Positions 16,587-26,600 of a DNA stretch of 52,088 nt are shown piece by piece (within the stretch, counting starts at the first letter, position 1; the number at the start of each line of letters is the position of its first letter). The DNA is from F23-D06 sp045116675. Lineage in GTDB: Bacteria; Bacteroidota; Bacteroidia; Bacteroidales; WCHB1-69. The DNA is taken from assembly GCA_045116675.1 (NCBI GenBank), contig JBGUMF010000066.1, forward strand, positions 1 to 52,088. The letters run 5' to 3'. A program made the position numbers and the translations under genes. Under the pieces are notes generated by a model, which saw only the letters and a program-made list of their open reading frames with translations, did no database searches and was not told where the DNA came from.

Positions 16587-19400
16587 ATGAAGAAAAAACT
16601 ACCGCTATTCTGTTTTGTTTGGATGATGTTTTGCGGGCTGACCGCCCTCAATGCCGCGCCGGTGGACACGTCGGTGGCCCGAAGCGTAGCCGCACACTTC
16701 TTTGGACTTCGTAACCAGACCCGCGACAGCCGAGGGGTATCCGCCGAGTTGCGTCACGTGGAGACACGCCAGGAGCATGTTTCTTCCTACCCGCTGGCCG
16801 TCTTTTACGTGTTTGATTTCCATCCCGGCTTCGTTATCGTGAGTGCCGACGACCGTATGGAGCCTGTCTTGGGCTACTCCTTGGAAGGCGATTACGATGC
16901 GGCGAATGTTCCCGACAATATGCGTGCCTTTTTGGAAGGTTATGCGGAAGAGTTGCAATACGCTGTGCGGACCGATTACTCGCAAGATGTCCGTATGGCG
17001 GAGAAATGGCAGTCGATGGTCCGCGGCACATACCATCCCTTGTCGCGTAACCAGGCGGTTGTCGGACCGCTGTTGTCCACCCGCTGGGATCAGAATTCGC
17101 CCTACAATGCGCTCTGTCCGGCCGTGTCTGGCGGCCCTGGCGGACATGCCTACGCCGGATGTGTAGCCACCATGATGGGACAGGTTATGCGCTACTGGGA
17201 ATATCCCAATCAGGGCATAGGCTCGAACACATACGTCAATAACGACACGCTGTGTCCGGACACGATGTATGCCAATTTCGGGGCCGCCGTGTATGACTAT
17301 TCCCTGATGCCGGAGAAGTTGACATCAGCCTCTTCCACCGCCGAGAAGAATGCTGTGACCACGCTATTGCTGCATTGCGGGGTGGCTGTGAACATGTCCT
17401 ACGGGGCTGACGGCAGCAGTGCCAGCACCTCATACGCGGCGACCGTCATGCAGCAGTATTTCGGCTATCCGGCCAGCCAATACCTCTCGCGCAACAATTA
17501 CAGCAGCACGTGGGTTCAAAGGCTGAAGCAGGAATTGGACCAGCTACGCCCCATTCCCTATAGGGGCTCCGGCTCGGGCGGCCATGCCTTCGTGTGCGAC
17601 GGCTATGATGATATGGACTATTTTCATTTCAATTGGGGATGGAGCGGCAGTTACAATGGGTATTATCTCCTCAGCAGCCTGCTTCCCGGCACCCACGATT
17701 TCACCTCTAACCATGGTGCCATCTTTGGGTTATATGCCAATAAGGAGATGTTGAACGAAAGTCGGCATCATTGCTCTTTCCTTACGGAGATGGGTACGGC
17801 CAGTGAGGCGCAGTCGCTGCGCATCCGCACGGCTAACGTGTCACATCCGTTGCATGTTCAGACTACAGGCAATTTTCAGGTCAGTGTTGACTCGGTGAAT
17901 TTCCAAAACACCATCACGATGTCATCGGCTGGTGGCGTCCTTTATGTCCGTTTCTTGTCCGGTGGCACGCAGCAGGTGGAGCACGGCTCGCTTCAGGTGA
18001 TGGCGGATTCCGCCATGGATGTGCTCTCGTTGACGGGCATGTCGTATGTACAGACCTGCAATCCGCCGCGCAACATGACGGCCAGTTACCAGCGTCCTAT
18101 GGTGGATTTGCATTGGGATGCGCCACAGGCGAACACATCCACAGCCCATACGACGATGTCGTGGGATTCCATATCTTCCACTTCGTACCGTTATAGCCCT
18201 AACTACACCGTCACCATGCTGCACCGATACTGCGATACGGATCTGGTTGCTATGCACGGCCAATGGTTGACGGGCGTCTCTTTTTATGCGAAAAACGGCA
18301 CTACCGATTGCCATATCGTGGTGTATCAGGGTGGCTCTTATGAAAATGGGACTTTTGCACCCGGTCAGATGATTGTGAACCAACAGGTGCCGCTGTCTGC
18401 GCTTACCCACAACCAGTGGTGTACGGTAACGCTCAACAATCCCGTTATGGTGGATGCCGCGCAGGAGCTGTGGGTGGGTTATAAAATCTCCGTTGACAGT
18501 GGTTACTATGCTATGCCTACGGGTGCCACTTCCCGTTACGTGCCCGACAAAGGGGATGTGGTGGGACGGCACTACGCTTCCGGCTCTTTGAGCTGGAAAT
18601 TCTTCGGCAGTTCGAGGAATTTTTTGATCAAAGCTCATCTTACAGAAATGCCAAGCCCGGTATCTTATTATAAATTGTTGTATGAAAATAGTTTGATAAC
18701 TGTTTTGCCGGACACGGCCACATCATATTCTTCCGTTGTGGTCACGTCCGGACAACACCAGTACACGCTGACGGCAGTTTACGGTAATCAGTGCGAGGCT
18801 TCTGTGTCAGACACATTCACGGTCCCCGATGTGGTCACCATAGTTGATTACCAGGAGGATACCACCTGTGCTAACCAGTTGCCGTATAACTGGTACGGAC
18901 ATGTTTTGGCTGCTGCCGGACAGTATGCCGACACCGTGTATTCCTCTTATTTTGATACAATCTTTGTTCGACAACTGAATTTGTCGGTGTTGCCAACGTT
19001 CCACACGGAGTTTGAGGTGGTGGAATTGTCAGAGTATGTGTGGGGTGGGGATTTGTTGACCGTCAGCGGCGACTATACGCACACGTATGTGGCTGCAAAC
19101 GGTTGTGATAGTGTGGTGGTCTTGCATCTTACATTGACGGTAGGGGTGAATCCGGCATCTGAGCCTCTTGTGTGTCAAATATATCCGAATCCTACGGATG
19201 GGCTTTGTCGTGTGCGCGGGGAGGCGCTTGCGGGTGCCATCGTGCGCGTGTACGATGTGTTGGGCCGTATGCGCCAGCAACAGACGCTCAATGCGGACAT
19301 GGATATGATTGACCTTTCGGATCAGGTTTCCGGCGTGTACGTGCTTCGAATCGAAACCCTGGATGGACGGCGTGCGATCCTTCGGTTGCTGAAGAGATAG
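16587..19400 (+). CDS. Secreted C10 cysteine peptidase (streptopain/PrtT family) with type IX tail
   Basis: 937 residues from the ATG at 16587. An in-frame upstream start inside the AddB-like gene (16545) is rejected because the signal peptide MKKKLPLFCFVWMMFCGLTALNA begins here. Order: Spi-type propeptide (about 25-150, VARSVAAHFFGLRNQTR), C10 catalytic domain (about 155-400), a long beta-rich region (about 420-830) and a Por secretion tail (about 865-937, CQIYPNPTDGLCRVRG). The catalytic Cys is C192 (YAGCVATMMGQVMRYW) and the catalytic His is H333 (SGGHAFVCDGY), followed by FNWGWSG. Active enzyme probably arises after propeptide cleavage at the surface. It follows the AddB-like gene by 13 nt, so it may be on the lepA/AddB transcript. 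Confidence 0.94.
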   Translation: MKKKLPLFCFVWMMFCGLTALNAAPVDTSVARSVAAHFFGLRNQTRDSRGVSAELRHVETRQEHVSSYPLAVFYVFDFHPGFVIVSADDRMEPVLGYSLEGDYDAANVPDNMRAFLEGYAEELQYAVRTDYSQDVRMAEKWQSMVRGTYHPLSRNQAVVGPLLSTRWDQNSPYNALCPAVSGGPGGHAYAGCVATMMGQVMRYWEYPNQGIGSNTYVNNDTLCPDTMYANFGAAVYDYSLMPEKLTSASSTAEKNAVTTLLLHCGVAVNMSYGADGSSASTSYAATVMQQYFGYPASQYLSRNNYSSTWVQRLKQELDQLRPIPYRGSGSGGHAFVCDGYDDMDYFHFNWGWSGSYNGYYLLSSLLPGTHDFTSNHGAIFGLYANKEMLNESRHHCSFLTEMGTASEAQSLRIRTANVSHPLHVQTTGNFQVSVDSVNFQNTITMSSAGGVLYVRFLSGGTQQVEHGSLQVMADSAMDVLSLTGMSYVQTCNPPRNMTASYQRPMVDLHWDAPQANTSTAHTTMSWDSISSTSYRYSPNYTVTMLHRYCDTDLVAMHGQWLTGVSFYAKNGTTDCHIVVYQGGSYENGTFAPGQMIVNQQVPLSALTHNQWCTVTLNNPVMVDAAQELWVGYKISVDSGYYAMPTGATSRYVPDKGDVVGRHYASGSLSWKFFGSSRNFLIKAHLTEMPSPVSYYKLLYENSLITVLPDTATSYSSVVVTSGQHQYTLTAVYGNQCEASVSDTFTVPDVVTIVDYQEDTTCANQLPYNWYGHVLAAAGQYADTVYSSYFDTIFVRQLNLSVLPTFHTEFEVVELSEYVWGGDLLTVSGDYTHTYVAANGCDSVVVLHLTLTVGVNPASEPLVCQIYPNPTDGLCRVRGEALAGAIVRVYDVLGRMRQQQTLNADMDMIDLSDQVSGVYVLRIETLDGRRAILRLLKR

Positions 19401-19430
19401 GAAGTCTTCCATATTTTTTTTTTTTCTTGC

Positions 19431-19466
19431 AAAAAAAGAAAGGCGGCCCATGTCGGGTCGCCTTTT
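19431..19466. terminator. Bidirectional terminator between the C10 peptidase gene and groEL
   Basis: 11-bp hairpin with one G-T wobble (19439-19449 with 19455-19465, 5-nt loop). There is an A-rich run on the left and a short T run on the right. A separate T13 tract lies at 19413-19425. Ends the convergent C10 and groEL transcripts. Confidence 0.75.
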
Positions 19467-19511
19467 CAAATAATGATATTAAAGCAAGTATGGGGTGATT
19501 CCCCTCAGATT

Positions 19512-21146
19512 CTAATACATGCCGCCCATGCCCGGGTTCATGCCTCCCATGGGAGCAGCGGGCGTCTCTTCCTTGATTTCGGCCAGCACACATTCGGTGG
19601 TCAGCAACATGCCGGCAATGGATGCGGCATTCTCCAGGGCCACACGGGAGACCTTGGTCGGGTCGATGACACCAGCCTCGATCATGTTTACGAATTGGTC
19701 GGTGCGTGCGTTGTAGCCGTAGTCGCCTTTGCCCTTGGCGATGGCGTTGACGATGACGGAACCCTCTTTGCCGGCGTTGGCGGCAATCTGACGCAACGGC
19801 TCTTCCAACGCTCTGCGGACGATGTCGATACCGATCTTCTGGTCTTCGTTCTCGCCTTTGAGGTTCTTCAGGCTGCTGATGGAGCGGATGTAGGCCACGC
19901 CACCGCCCGGGATGATACCCTCTTCGATGGCGGCACGGGTGGCGTGCAAAGCGTCATCGTAGCGGTCTTTCTTCTCCTTCATCTCCACTTCGGAAGCGGC
20001 ACCCACGTAAATGACGGCCACACCGCCGGCCAGCTTGGCCAAACGCTCCTGCAGTTTCTCGCGATCGTAGTCGGAAGTGGTCTTCTCAATTTGGGCCTTG
20101 ATCATGCCGATACGGCCTTCGATGGCATTCTTGTCACCCTTGCCGCTCACGATGGTCGTATTCTCCTTGTCCACCGTAATCTTCTCGGCCGTACCCAGCA
20201 TCTCCAGACCGGCATCTTCCAGTTTGAAGCCCTTCTCTTCGGAAATCACCGTACCGCCTGTCAGGATGGCGATGTCTTCCAACATCTCTTTGCGTCTGTC
20301 GCCGAAGCCCGGAGCCTTCACGGCCACGATCTTCAGACCGCCACGCAGACGGTTGACAACCAATGTGGCCAAAGCCTCGCTGTCAACATCTTCGGAGATG
20401 ATCAGCAACGGACGTCCGGATTGGACCACCTTTTCCAAAATGGGCAGGAACTCCTTCATGTTGCTGATTTTCTTGTCGTAAATCAGGATGAACGGGTTGT
20501 CATAGACGGCTTCCATCTTCTCGGTGTCGGTGACGAAATACGGGGAGATATAGCCGCGGTCGAACTGCATGCCTTCCACAATCTTGACGGTGGTGTCGGT
20601 GCCTTTGGCTTCCTCGATGGTGATCACGCCCTCTTTCTTCACTTTCTGCATGGCTTCGGCAATGACCTTGCCCACGGCGTTGTCGTTGTTGGCGGAGATG
20701 GTGGCCACCTGCTCGATTTTCTCGTGGCTGTCGTTGATCTCCACCGACTGGCTCTTGAGGTTCTCCACCACGGTGGCGACGGCCTTGTCGATGCCGCGCT
20801 TCAGTTCCATCGGGTTGGCGCCGGCGGTCACGTTCTTCAAACCGGTGTTGAAGATGGCTTGCGCCAGAACCGTGGCAGTCGTCGTGCCGTCACCGGCCTG
20901 GTCGTTGGTCTTGGAGGCCACCTCCTTCACCATCTGAGCACCCATGTTCTCGATGGCTTCTTTAAGCTCAATCTCTTTGGCAACGGTAACACCGTCCTTC
21001 GTGATTTGAGGCGCACCGAATTTCTTGTCAATAATGACGTTACGACCTTTAGGTCCCAACGTTACCTTTACTGCATTGGCTAATGCGTCAACACCTTTTT
21101 TCAAGCCTTCGCGGGCTTCCCAGTTATATTTAATGTCTTTTGCCAT
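19512..21146 (-). CDS. groL: Chaperonin GroEL
   Basis: 544 residues, full length. The 60-kDa chaperonin forms the double-ring folding chamber in the cytoplasm. Family hallmarks are present: the start MAKDIKYNWEAREGLKKGVDALANAVKVTLGPKGRNV, the ATP-binding GDGTTTATVLA, the apical-domain region KAPGFGDRRKEMLEDIAILTGG, and the Gly-Met-rich tail (MGGMNPGMGGMY). The gene lies 95 nt downstream of groES on the same strand, and both are read away from the second C10 gene. The spacer holds a heptamer array (21206-21240) and no terminator, so a bicistronic groES-groEL mRNA is expected, ending at 19431-19466. Confidence 0.99.
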   Translation of the reverse strand: MAKDIKYNWEAREGLKKGVDALANAVKVTLGPKGRNVIIDKKFGAPQITKDGVTVAKEIELKEAIENMGAQMVKEVASKTNDQAGDGTTTATVLAQAIFNTGLKNVTAGANPMELKRGIDKAVATVVENLKSQSVEINDSHEKIEQVATISANNDNAVGKVIAEAMQKVKKEGVITIEEAKGTDTTVKIVEGMQFDRGYISPYFVTDTEKMEAVYDNPFILIYDKKISNMKEFLPILEKVVQSGRPLLIISEDVDSEALATLVVNRLRGGLKIVAVKAPGFGDRRKEMLEDIAILTGGTVISEEKGFKLEDAGLEMLGTAEKITVDKENTTIVSGKGDKNAIEGRIGMIKAQIEKTTSDYDREKLQERLAKLAGGVAVIYVGAASEVEMKEKKDRYDDALHATRAAIEEGIIPGGGVAYIRSISSLKNLKGENEDQKIGIDIVRRALEEPLRQIAANAGKEGSVIVNAIAKGKGDYGYNARTDQFVNMIEAGVIDPTKVSRVALENAASIAGMLLTTECVLAEIKEETPAAPMGGMNPGMGGMY

Positions 21147-21205
21147 TGTTGTTATAGTTTATAGGTTTATTTTTTTTTATGATTTGTGATCTGTTTTTGT
21201 CGGAA

Positions 21206-21240
21206 TTAACTGTTTACTGTTCCCTGATTACTGATCACTA
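21206..21240. repeat. 7-nt periodic spacer array between groES and groEL
   Basis: Five consecutive heptamers on the plus strand, consensus WTNACTR with one degenerate unit at 21220-21226. The same type of unit as in the gatE-gatD spacer, but in the opposite orientation to the genes it separates. Seen directly. Confidence 0.8.
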
Positions 21241-21241
21241 T

Positions 21242-21517
21242 TTAGCAAATCGCGTAGATGTCGCTTTCTTTCATGATGAGGAATGCCTCGCCATCCAGTT
21301 GGATTTCCGTGCCGGAATATTTACCGTAGAGGACGGTGTCGTTCACCTTGACAGTCATCGGTTCGTCCTTTTTGCCAGGACCGACGGCGATAACGGTTCC
21401 CTTTTGCGGTTTTTCCTTGGCGGTGTCAGGGATGATGATGCCACCGGCGGTTTTTTGTTCGGCTTCGGCAGGTTTTACTAAAACTCTGTCAGCTAAAGGT
21501 TTAATGTTACATTTCAT
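21242..21517 (-). CDS. groS: Co-chaperonin GroES
   Basis: 91 residues. GroES is the heptameric lid of the GroEL chamber. Hallmarks: MKCNIKPLADRVLVKPAEAEQKTAGGIIIPDTAKEKPQKGTVIAVGPG, including the mobile loop (KTAGGIIIP), and a C-terminal half with DTVLYGKYSGTEI. First gene of the groES-groEL operon. Upstream (21518-21640) the region shared with the divergent C10 gene holds two inverted repeats and a weak minus-strand AGATTTTG at 21583-21590 as the best -7 candidate. No CIRCE element was seen. Confidence 0.99.
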   Translation of the reverse strand: MKCNIKPLADRVLVKPAEAEQKTAGGIIIPDTAKEKPQKGTVIAVGPGKKDEPMTVKVNDTVLYGKYSGTEIQLDGEAFLIMKESDIYAIC

Positions 21518-21592
21518 AGTAAATGGTGTTTTAATTTATAATTTGAAAGAATAATTTTCAAAAAAAGACGGTGCCGGATTGCAAAATCTGTG

Positions 21593-21608
21593 CCAAAAAG
21601 ATTTTTGG
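21593..21608. repeat. Inverted repeat upstream of groES (7-nt arms)
   Basis: CCAAAAAGATTTTTGG: perfect 7-nt arms with a 2-nt centre. Located just upstream of the best groES -7 candidate, a position expected of an operator. Identity of any binding protein is unknown. Confidence 0.5.
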
Positions 21609-21610
21609 TG

Positions 21611-21623
21611 TGACAGATTGTCA
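21611..21623. repeat. Inverted repeat TGACA-N3-TGTCA in the groES / C10 spacer
   Basis: TGACAGATTGTCA: 5-nt arms around GAT, 17 nt before the C10 gene's -7 element and 93 nt from the groES ATG. A plausible operator acting on one or both divergent promoters. Confidence 0.45.
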
Positions 21624-21639
21624 GTATGCGCCATTTTTA

Positions 21640-21647
21640 TATCTTTG
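21640..21647 (+). promoter_or_regulatory. -7 element of the second C10 peptidase gene
   Basis: TATCTTTG, 33 nt before the ATG at 21681. Downstream of the TGACA-N3-TGTCA repeat. Confidence 0.6.
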
Positions 21648-21680
21648 CACCTCTTACACAATAGACAAATATTCTTTATT

Positions 21681-23609
21681 ATGAATCGTATAGACCTCTC
21701 TATTATAACATTGCTGACAGCTTTTCTCTCCGTCATGTTTATCTCATCTTCTGCGCATCCTGTGGATTCTGTCATGGCGGAAAGGGTGGGACGGAATTTT
21801 CTGGGCCATCTGCGGAACCAGACCGACAACACAGCTATGACATACTCCGGTCGGTATGTGGATGCCCAAGGCACGTCGGTTTGCCATGTTTTTAATATTC
21901 CGGACAGTCGGGGTTTTGTGCTGGTCTCTTCGGATGATGTGAGCCTGCCGGTCTTGGGGTATGCGTTGGAGGGCGAATATGTGCCGTCGCAGCTGCCCGC
22001 GCCCGTCAGTGCCTGGATGGATGAGTACGGAGAGCAGATCCGTCAGGGCCTTGCCGCCGAGAGGGAAGGCCGGGGGCAGGATGCGGATGTGCGTGCGATG
22101 TGGACGCAGCTGCTCGATGACACGTACACGCCTGTCCGCACGCGTGCGGTGGCCCCGCTGATCACTTCCACATGGTCGCAAGGCGAGCCCTATAACAGCT
22201 TGTGCCCGCTGATTTCCGGCACGCATGCGCCCGTGGGTTGCGTGGCGTTGGCGATGGGCCAGCTGATGCGCTACTACCAGCACCCGCAGCATGGGGTGGG
22301 GCAGCACAGCTATGTGCACAACCTCTCCGCCAGCGGCTATGGTGACCTGGGACGGATTTCAGCCAACTTCGGCACGGCCAACTACCAGTATGCGGCCATG
22401 CCCGACGTGTTGGACGCCAATTCCTACCAGCAGCAGATCGAGCAGGTGGGACAACTGCTTTACCATTGCGGCATCAGTGTCAACATGAAGTACGCCGCAA
22501 CGCACAGCAGTTCCTATATGAATATGGTTAACGAGGCGCTGAATACCTATTTCGGATATACGAAAGGCTCTTACCGTTATAAATCCAGCTACTCGGATGC
22601 TCAATGGACCACGATGCTGAAAAACGAGCTGGATGCCGGACATCCGGTCCTGTATCGCGGGCAAGGGGCTGATGGGGGACACACTTTCCTGTGTGCAGGC
22701 TACGATTCGCAAGACTATTTCTATTTCAACTGGGGGTGGGGTGGCAGCTCCGACGGCTACTTTGCCCTTTCGGCCCTGAACCCCTCCACGTATGATTTCA
22801 CGAGCGTCCAGGCGGCCGTCTTCGGGGTGCAGCCCGACCCTTGCTATCCCTATTTTAACGCTTCCATCACAGGTAATGCCACCTTGGACCATGTGGGGAT
22901 GAGCACGACGCTGACCGCCACCGGCGGCGAGTCGTACCATTGGAGTACGGGCGAGAATACGGCCTCCATAACGGTGTCGCCAACGCTGCCCACCCGCTAC
23001 AGCGTCACCGTCACCAATGCGTCCAGCTGCCAGCGGGTGTGCTCCACATGGGTGACCTTCGCGGATGCCTGTTCTCTTACCTTTGAAATGCAAGACAAGG
23101 CAGGTAACGGCTGGGAAGATAATGCCATCGTGGTGCTGCAGCAGGATGTGCCGATATATACGGTGACCCTCTCCATGCTGGACGGCTTTGAAGGCGTGGC
23201 CGAGGTGCCGGTGGTTTCGGGTGACCTTTCGCTGAAATGGATCAAAGGTTATCATGGTGAAGAATGTATCTTTACCGTGCAGGGGCGTGATTTCCAGTAT
23301 TCCGGAAATGGTCCTATGAACAATGGCATTTTTTCAAACACCGTCATGCGCTGTACCGATGATTGGGCGGTGGAGGAACATTCGGTGGATGAGGGCTTTA
23401 TTGTATACCCGAATCCTACAGCAGACAAGGTGTGGGTGGATGGTTTCAGACCGGAGACCGAAATCCGAGTGTGCGATATGTATGGCCGCTGCCTGATGAC
23501 CACGCACGAATCGTCGGTGGATATGCACCCATTCGCACCGGGTGTCTATCTGCTTGAAATCCGTTGCGACGGACAAGCCCCTGTTACCCGGAAAGTGATT
23601 CGAAAGTAG
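21681..23609 (+). CDS. Second secreted C10 cysteine peptidase with type IX tail
   Basis: 642 residues from the ATG at 21681. The open frame upstream contains the promoter and is not coding. Signal peptide (about 1-25, ending SSAH), Spi-type propeptide (about 26-150, AERVGRNFLGHLRNQTD), and C10 domain with catalytic C187 (APVGCVALAMGQLMRYY) and H334 (DGGHTFLCAGY), then FNWGWGG. A beta domain with GGESYHWSTGENTASITVSP (about 425-480) and a beta-sandwich segment follow. The sequence ends in a Por tail (about 575-642, FIVYPNPTADKVWVDGF). It is shorter than the other C10 protein (937 residues), with a different middle region, so the two are diverged paralogues. dnaE starts 58 nt downstream behind its own -7 element. 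Confidence 0.94.
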   Translation: MNRIDLSIITLLTAFLSVMFISSSAHPVDSVMAERVGRNFLGHLRNQTDNTAMTYSGRYVDAQGTSVCHVFNIPDSRGFVLVSSDDVSLPVLGYALEGEYVPSQLPAPVSAWMDEYGEQIRQGLAAEREGRGQDADVRAMWTQLLDDTYTPVRTRAVAPLITSTWSQGEPYNSLCPLISGTHAPVGCVALAMGQLMRYYQHPQHGVGQHSYVHNLSASGYGDLGRISANFGTANYQYAAMPDVLDANSYQQQIEQVGQLLYHCGISVNMKYAATHSSSYMNMVNEALNTYFGYTKGSYRYKSSYSDAQWTTMLKNELDAGHPVLYRGQGADGGHTFLCAGYDSQDYFYFNWGWGGSSDGYFALSALNPSTYDFTSVQAAVFGVQPDPCYPYFNASITGNATLDHVGMSTTLTATGGESYHWSTGENTASITVSPTLPTRYSVTVTNASSCQRVCSTWVTFADACSLTFEMQDKAGNGWEDNAIVVLQQDVPIYTVTLSMLDGFEGVAEVPVVSGDLSLKWIKGYHGEECIFTVQGRDFQYSGNGPMNNGIFSNTVMRCTDDWAVEEHSVDEGFIVYPNPTADKVWVDGFRPETEIRVCDMYGRCLMTTHESSVDMHPFAPGVYLLEIRCDGQAPVTRKVIRK

Positions 23610-23622
23610 AACTTGCCGAACT

Positions 23623-23630
23623 TATATTTG
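23623..23630 (+). promoter_or_regulatory. -7 element of the dnaE operon
   Basis: TATATTTG, 37 nt before the dnaE ATG. Consistent with an independent transcript after the C10 gene. Confidence 0.5.
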
Positions 23631-23667
23631 TTTTATTAAAAGAATTTAAACCGTTAATCTAAATAAT

Positions 23668-26600
23668 ATGCCTAAATTCACTCATTTACACGTACATACA
23701 CAATACTCCATTTTGGACGGAATGTCAAAGATTCCCGATCTGGTGGGGAAGTGTCTTCGCGAGGGTATGAATGCCATGGCCGTCACGGATCATGGCAATA
23801 TGTTCGGCATCAAGGAGTATTTCGACTTTGTGGATAAACACAATAAGAAGATAAAGGACGGCATCAAGGAAAAGGAGACGGAATTGGAGACTCTCACGGA
23901 TGCGGATGCTGTGGCGGAATGTCAGGGTAAGATTGCGGAGCTGAAAGCCTATATCTTCAAACCGATCTTCGGTTGTGAGGCGTATATGGCCCGTATTACC
24001 CAGACCAATCCCACGGGCAGCCGGCTGGTGCAGGAACACAAGGAAAACACCGGCGGCTATCACCTGATTCTTCTGGCCAAAAATGAAACCGGCTACCATA
24101 ACTTGTGTAAAATCGTTTCCAGTGCCTGGACGGACGGCTTCTATTCCCGTCCCCGCATTGACCGTGAACTGCTGCAGCAATACCACGAGGGATTGATTGT
24201 CTCGTCCGCCTGTCTGGCCGGCGAGGTGCCCAAGGCATTGCTCAATAATGATTATGAAAAGGCCAAAGAGGTCGTCCTTTGGTTCAAGAGTCTGTTCGGT
24301 GACGACTATTATTTGGAACTCCAGCGTCATAAGACTGATAAGCCGGGCGGCGACCGGATGGTCTATGAGCATCAGCAGATTGTGAATGAGGGTATTATGA
24401 GACTGGCGGCGGAAACGGGCACGAAAGTGATAGCCACCAATGACGTGCATTTTGTGGAGGAGGAACATGCCGAGGCTCACGACCGGCTCATCTGCTTGAG
24501 CACAGGCCGCAAGGTGGACGATGCGGACCGCCTGCATTACACCAAGCAGGAGTGGCTGAAGTCGCCGGAGGAGATGGCAGCCATCTTCGCGGACGTGCCG
24601 GAGGCGTTGGAAAACACACAGGAGATCGTGGACAAGGTCGAGTTTTTCAAACTCAAACATGCGCCCATCATGCCGGTGTTTGATATTCCCGCCGAATTTG
24701 GCACCGAAGAGGAGTATCGTCATAAATACACGGAAGAGGACCTGCGTGCCGAATTCGAACCCGACGAGGCCAGCAAAGGCCGTATCGGGAAGCTCGGCGG
24801 ATTGGAACGGGTGTACCGTATCAAGCTGGAGGCCGACTATCTGCGGAAGCTTACCCTTGACGGCGCGGTCAAACGATACGGGGATCCTATACCCGAGGAT
24901 ATTATGGAACGCATTGATTTCGAGCTTGGCGTTATGCGTAATATGGGCTTCCCGGGCTACTTCCTCATCGTGCAGGACTTCATCGCCGCCGCCCGCAGCA
25001 TGGGCATCTCCGTGGGCCCGGGACGTGGTTCCGCCGCCGGCTCTGTGGTGGCTTACTGCTTGAAAATCACGGATGTGGACCCGTTGAAATACGACTTGCT
25101 GTTTGAACGTTTCCTGAATCCCGACCGTATCTCCCTCCCTGATATTGATGTGGATTTCGATGACGAGGGCCGTTACCGCATTCTGGACTGGATTACACAG
25201 AAATACGGCAAGGAGAAGGTGGCTCATATCATCACCTATGGCACGATGGCCACCAAATCCAGTATCAAGGATGTGGCCCGCGTGCAAGGTCTGGAGGTCG
25301 AGAAATCCAACCGCTTGGCCAAGATGATTCCCGACAAGTTCCCTGAGGACCCGAAGACCAAAAAGGCTCCCAAGGTGAACCTGCAGAACTGTCTGGAAAT
25401 GGTCCCCGAACTGAAGAAAGAGTATGAGGAGGGCGACCCTAAGGTCCACGACATCCTGAAATACGCCACCCAGCTGGAGGGAACGGTGCGTCAGATTGGC
25501 ATTCACGCCTGCGGCATCATCATCGGTGCCGAAGACCTCACCAACTTCGCGCCGCTCTCCACCGTCAAGGATAAGGATACCAAAGAGGACATCATCGTCA
25601 CCCAGTATGAAGGCTCTGTGATTGAGGATGTTGGTCTTATCAAGATGGACTTCCTGGGGTTAAAAACCCTGACCATCATTAAAGAAACATTATCCAACAT
25701 CAAGAAATCCAAAGGCCTGGATATCGATATCGACAATATCCCCATTGATGATCCTCTAACCTACGAACTCTATTGCGCCGGAGACACGGTGGCCACGTTC
25801 CAGTTTGAATCCCCAGGTATGCAGAAATACCTCAAAGAGTTGAAGCCGAGCAAATTTGAGGATCTGATTGCTATGAATGCCCTATACCGTCCGGGCCCGA
25901 TGGATTACATTCCCCAGTTTATCGACCGGAAGCAGGGTAGGGAGGAGATCAAGTACGATATTCCGGTTATGGAGAAGTACCTCAAGGATACTTACGGCAT
26001 TACCGTTTATCAGGAGCAGGTGATGCTTCTGTCGCGGTTGTTGGCCAATTTTACGAGAGGTGAGTCGGATACGCTCCGTAAGGCTATGGGTAAGAAACAG
26101 ATAGCCAAGATGATGGAGCTTAAGGATAAGTTTCTGGGACAGGGCAAGGCCAACGGATATGAGGAGAGTGTGCTGGAGAAGATCTGGGCCGATTGGGAAA
26201 AATTCGCTTCCTACGCTTTCAACAAGTCGCACGCCACCTGCTATTCCTGGGTCTCCTATCAGACGGCTTACCTCAAGGCGCATTTCCGTGCCGAGTTCAT
26301 GGCCGCCAACTTGACCAACAATATCAGCGACATCACGACCATCAGCGAATATATCGAGGATGCGCACAAGCACGGCATCCAGGTGCTGGGTCCCAGTATC
26401 AACGAATCCGACCAAACGTTCACGGTGGACAAGAACGGCGACATCCGCTTCGGCTTGGCCGCCTTGAAAGGCGTGGGCAACAGTGCCGCCAACAGCATTG
26501 TGGAGGAACGTCAGCAGAACGGTCCCTTTACCGATATCTTCGATTTTGTGTCGCGTGTGAACCTGCGCAACTGCAACAAACGCTGTATCGAGACTTTGGC

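Noticed and set aside
19473..21083. A 536-codon open frame antisense to groEL
   Set aside because: Mirror of the strongly biased groEL codon usage. It has no family motif and would overlap the entire conserved chaperonin gene.
21518..21660. CIRCE element (TTAGCACTC-N9-GAGTGCTAA) upstream of groES
   Set aside because: Looked for and not found. The inverted repeats present are different.
23725..25506. A 593-codon open frame antisense to dnaE
   Set aside because: Shadow frame opposite the PHP and palm regions of dnaE; no promoter, start context or recognisable domain.
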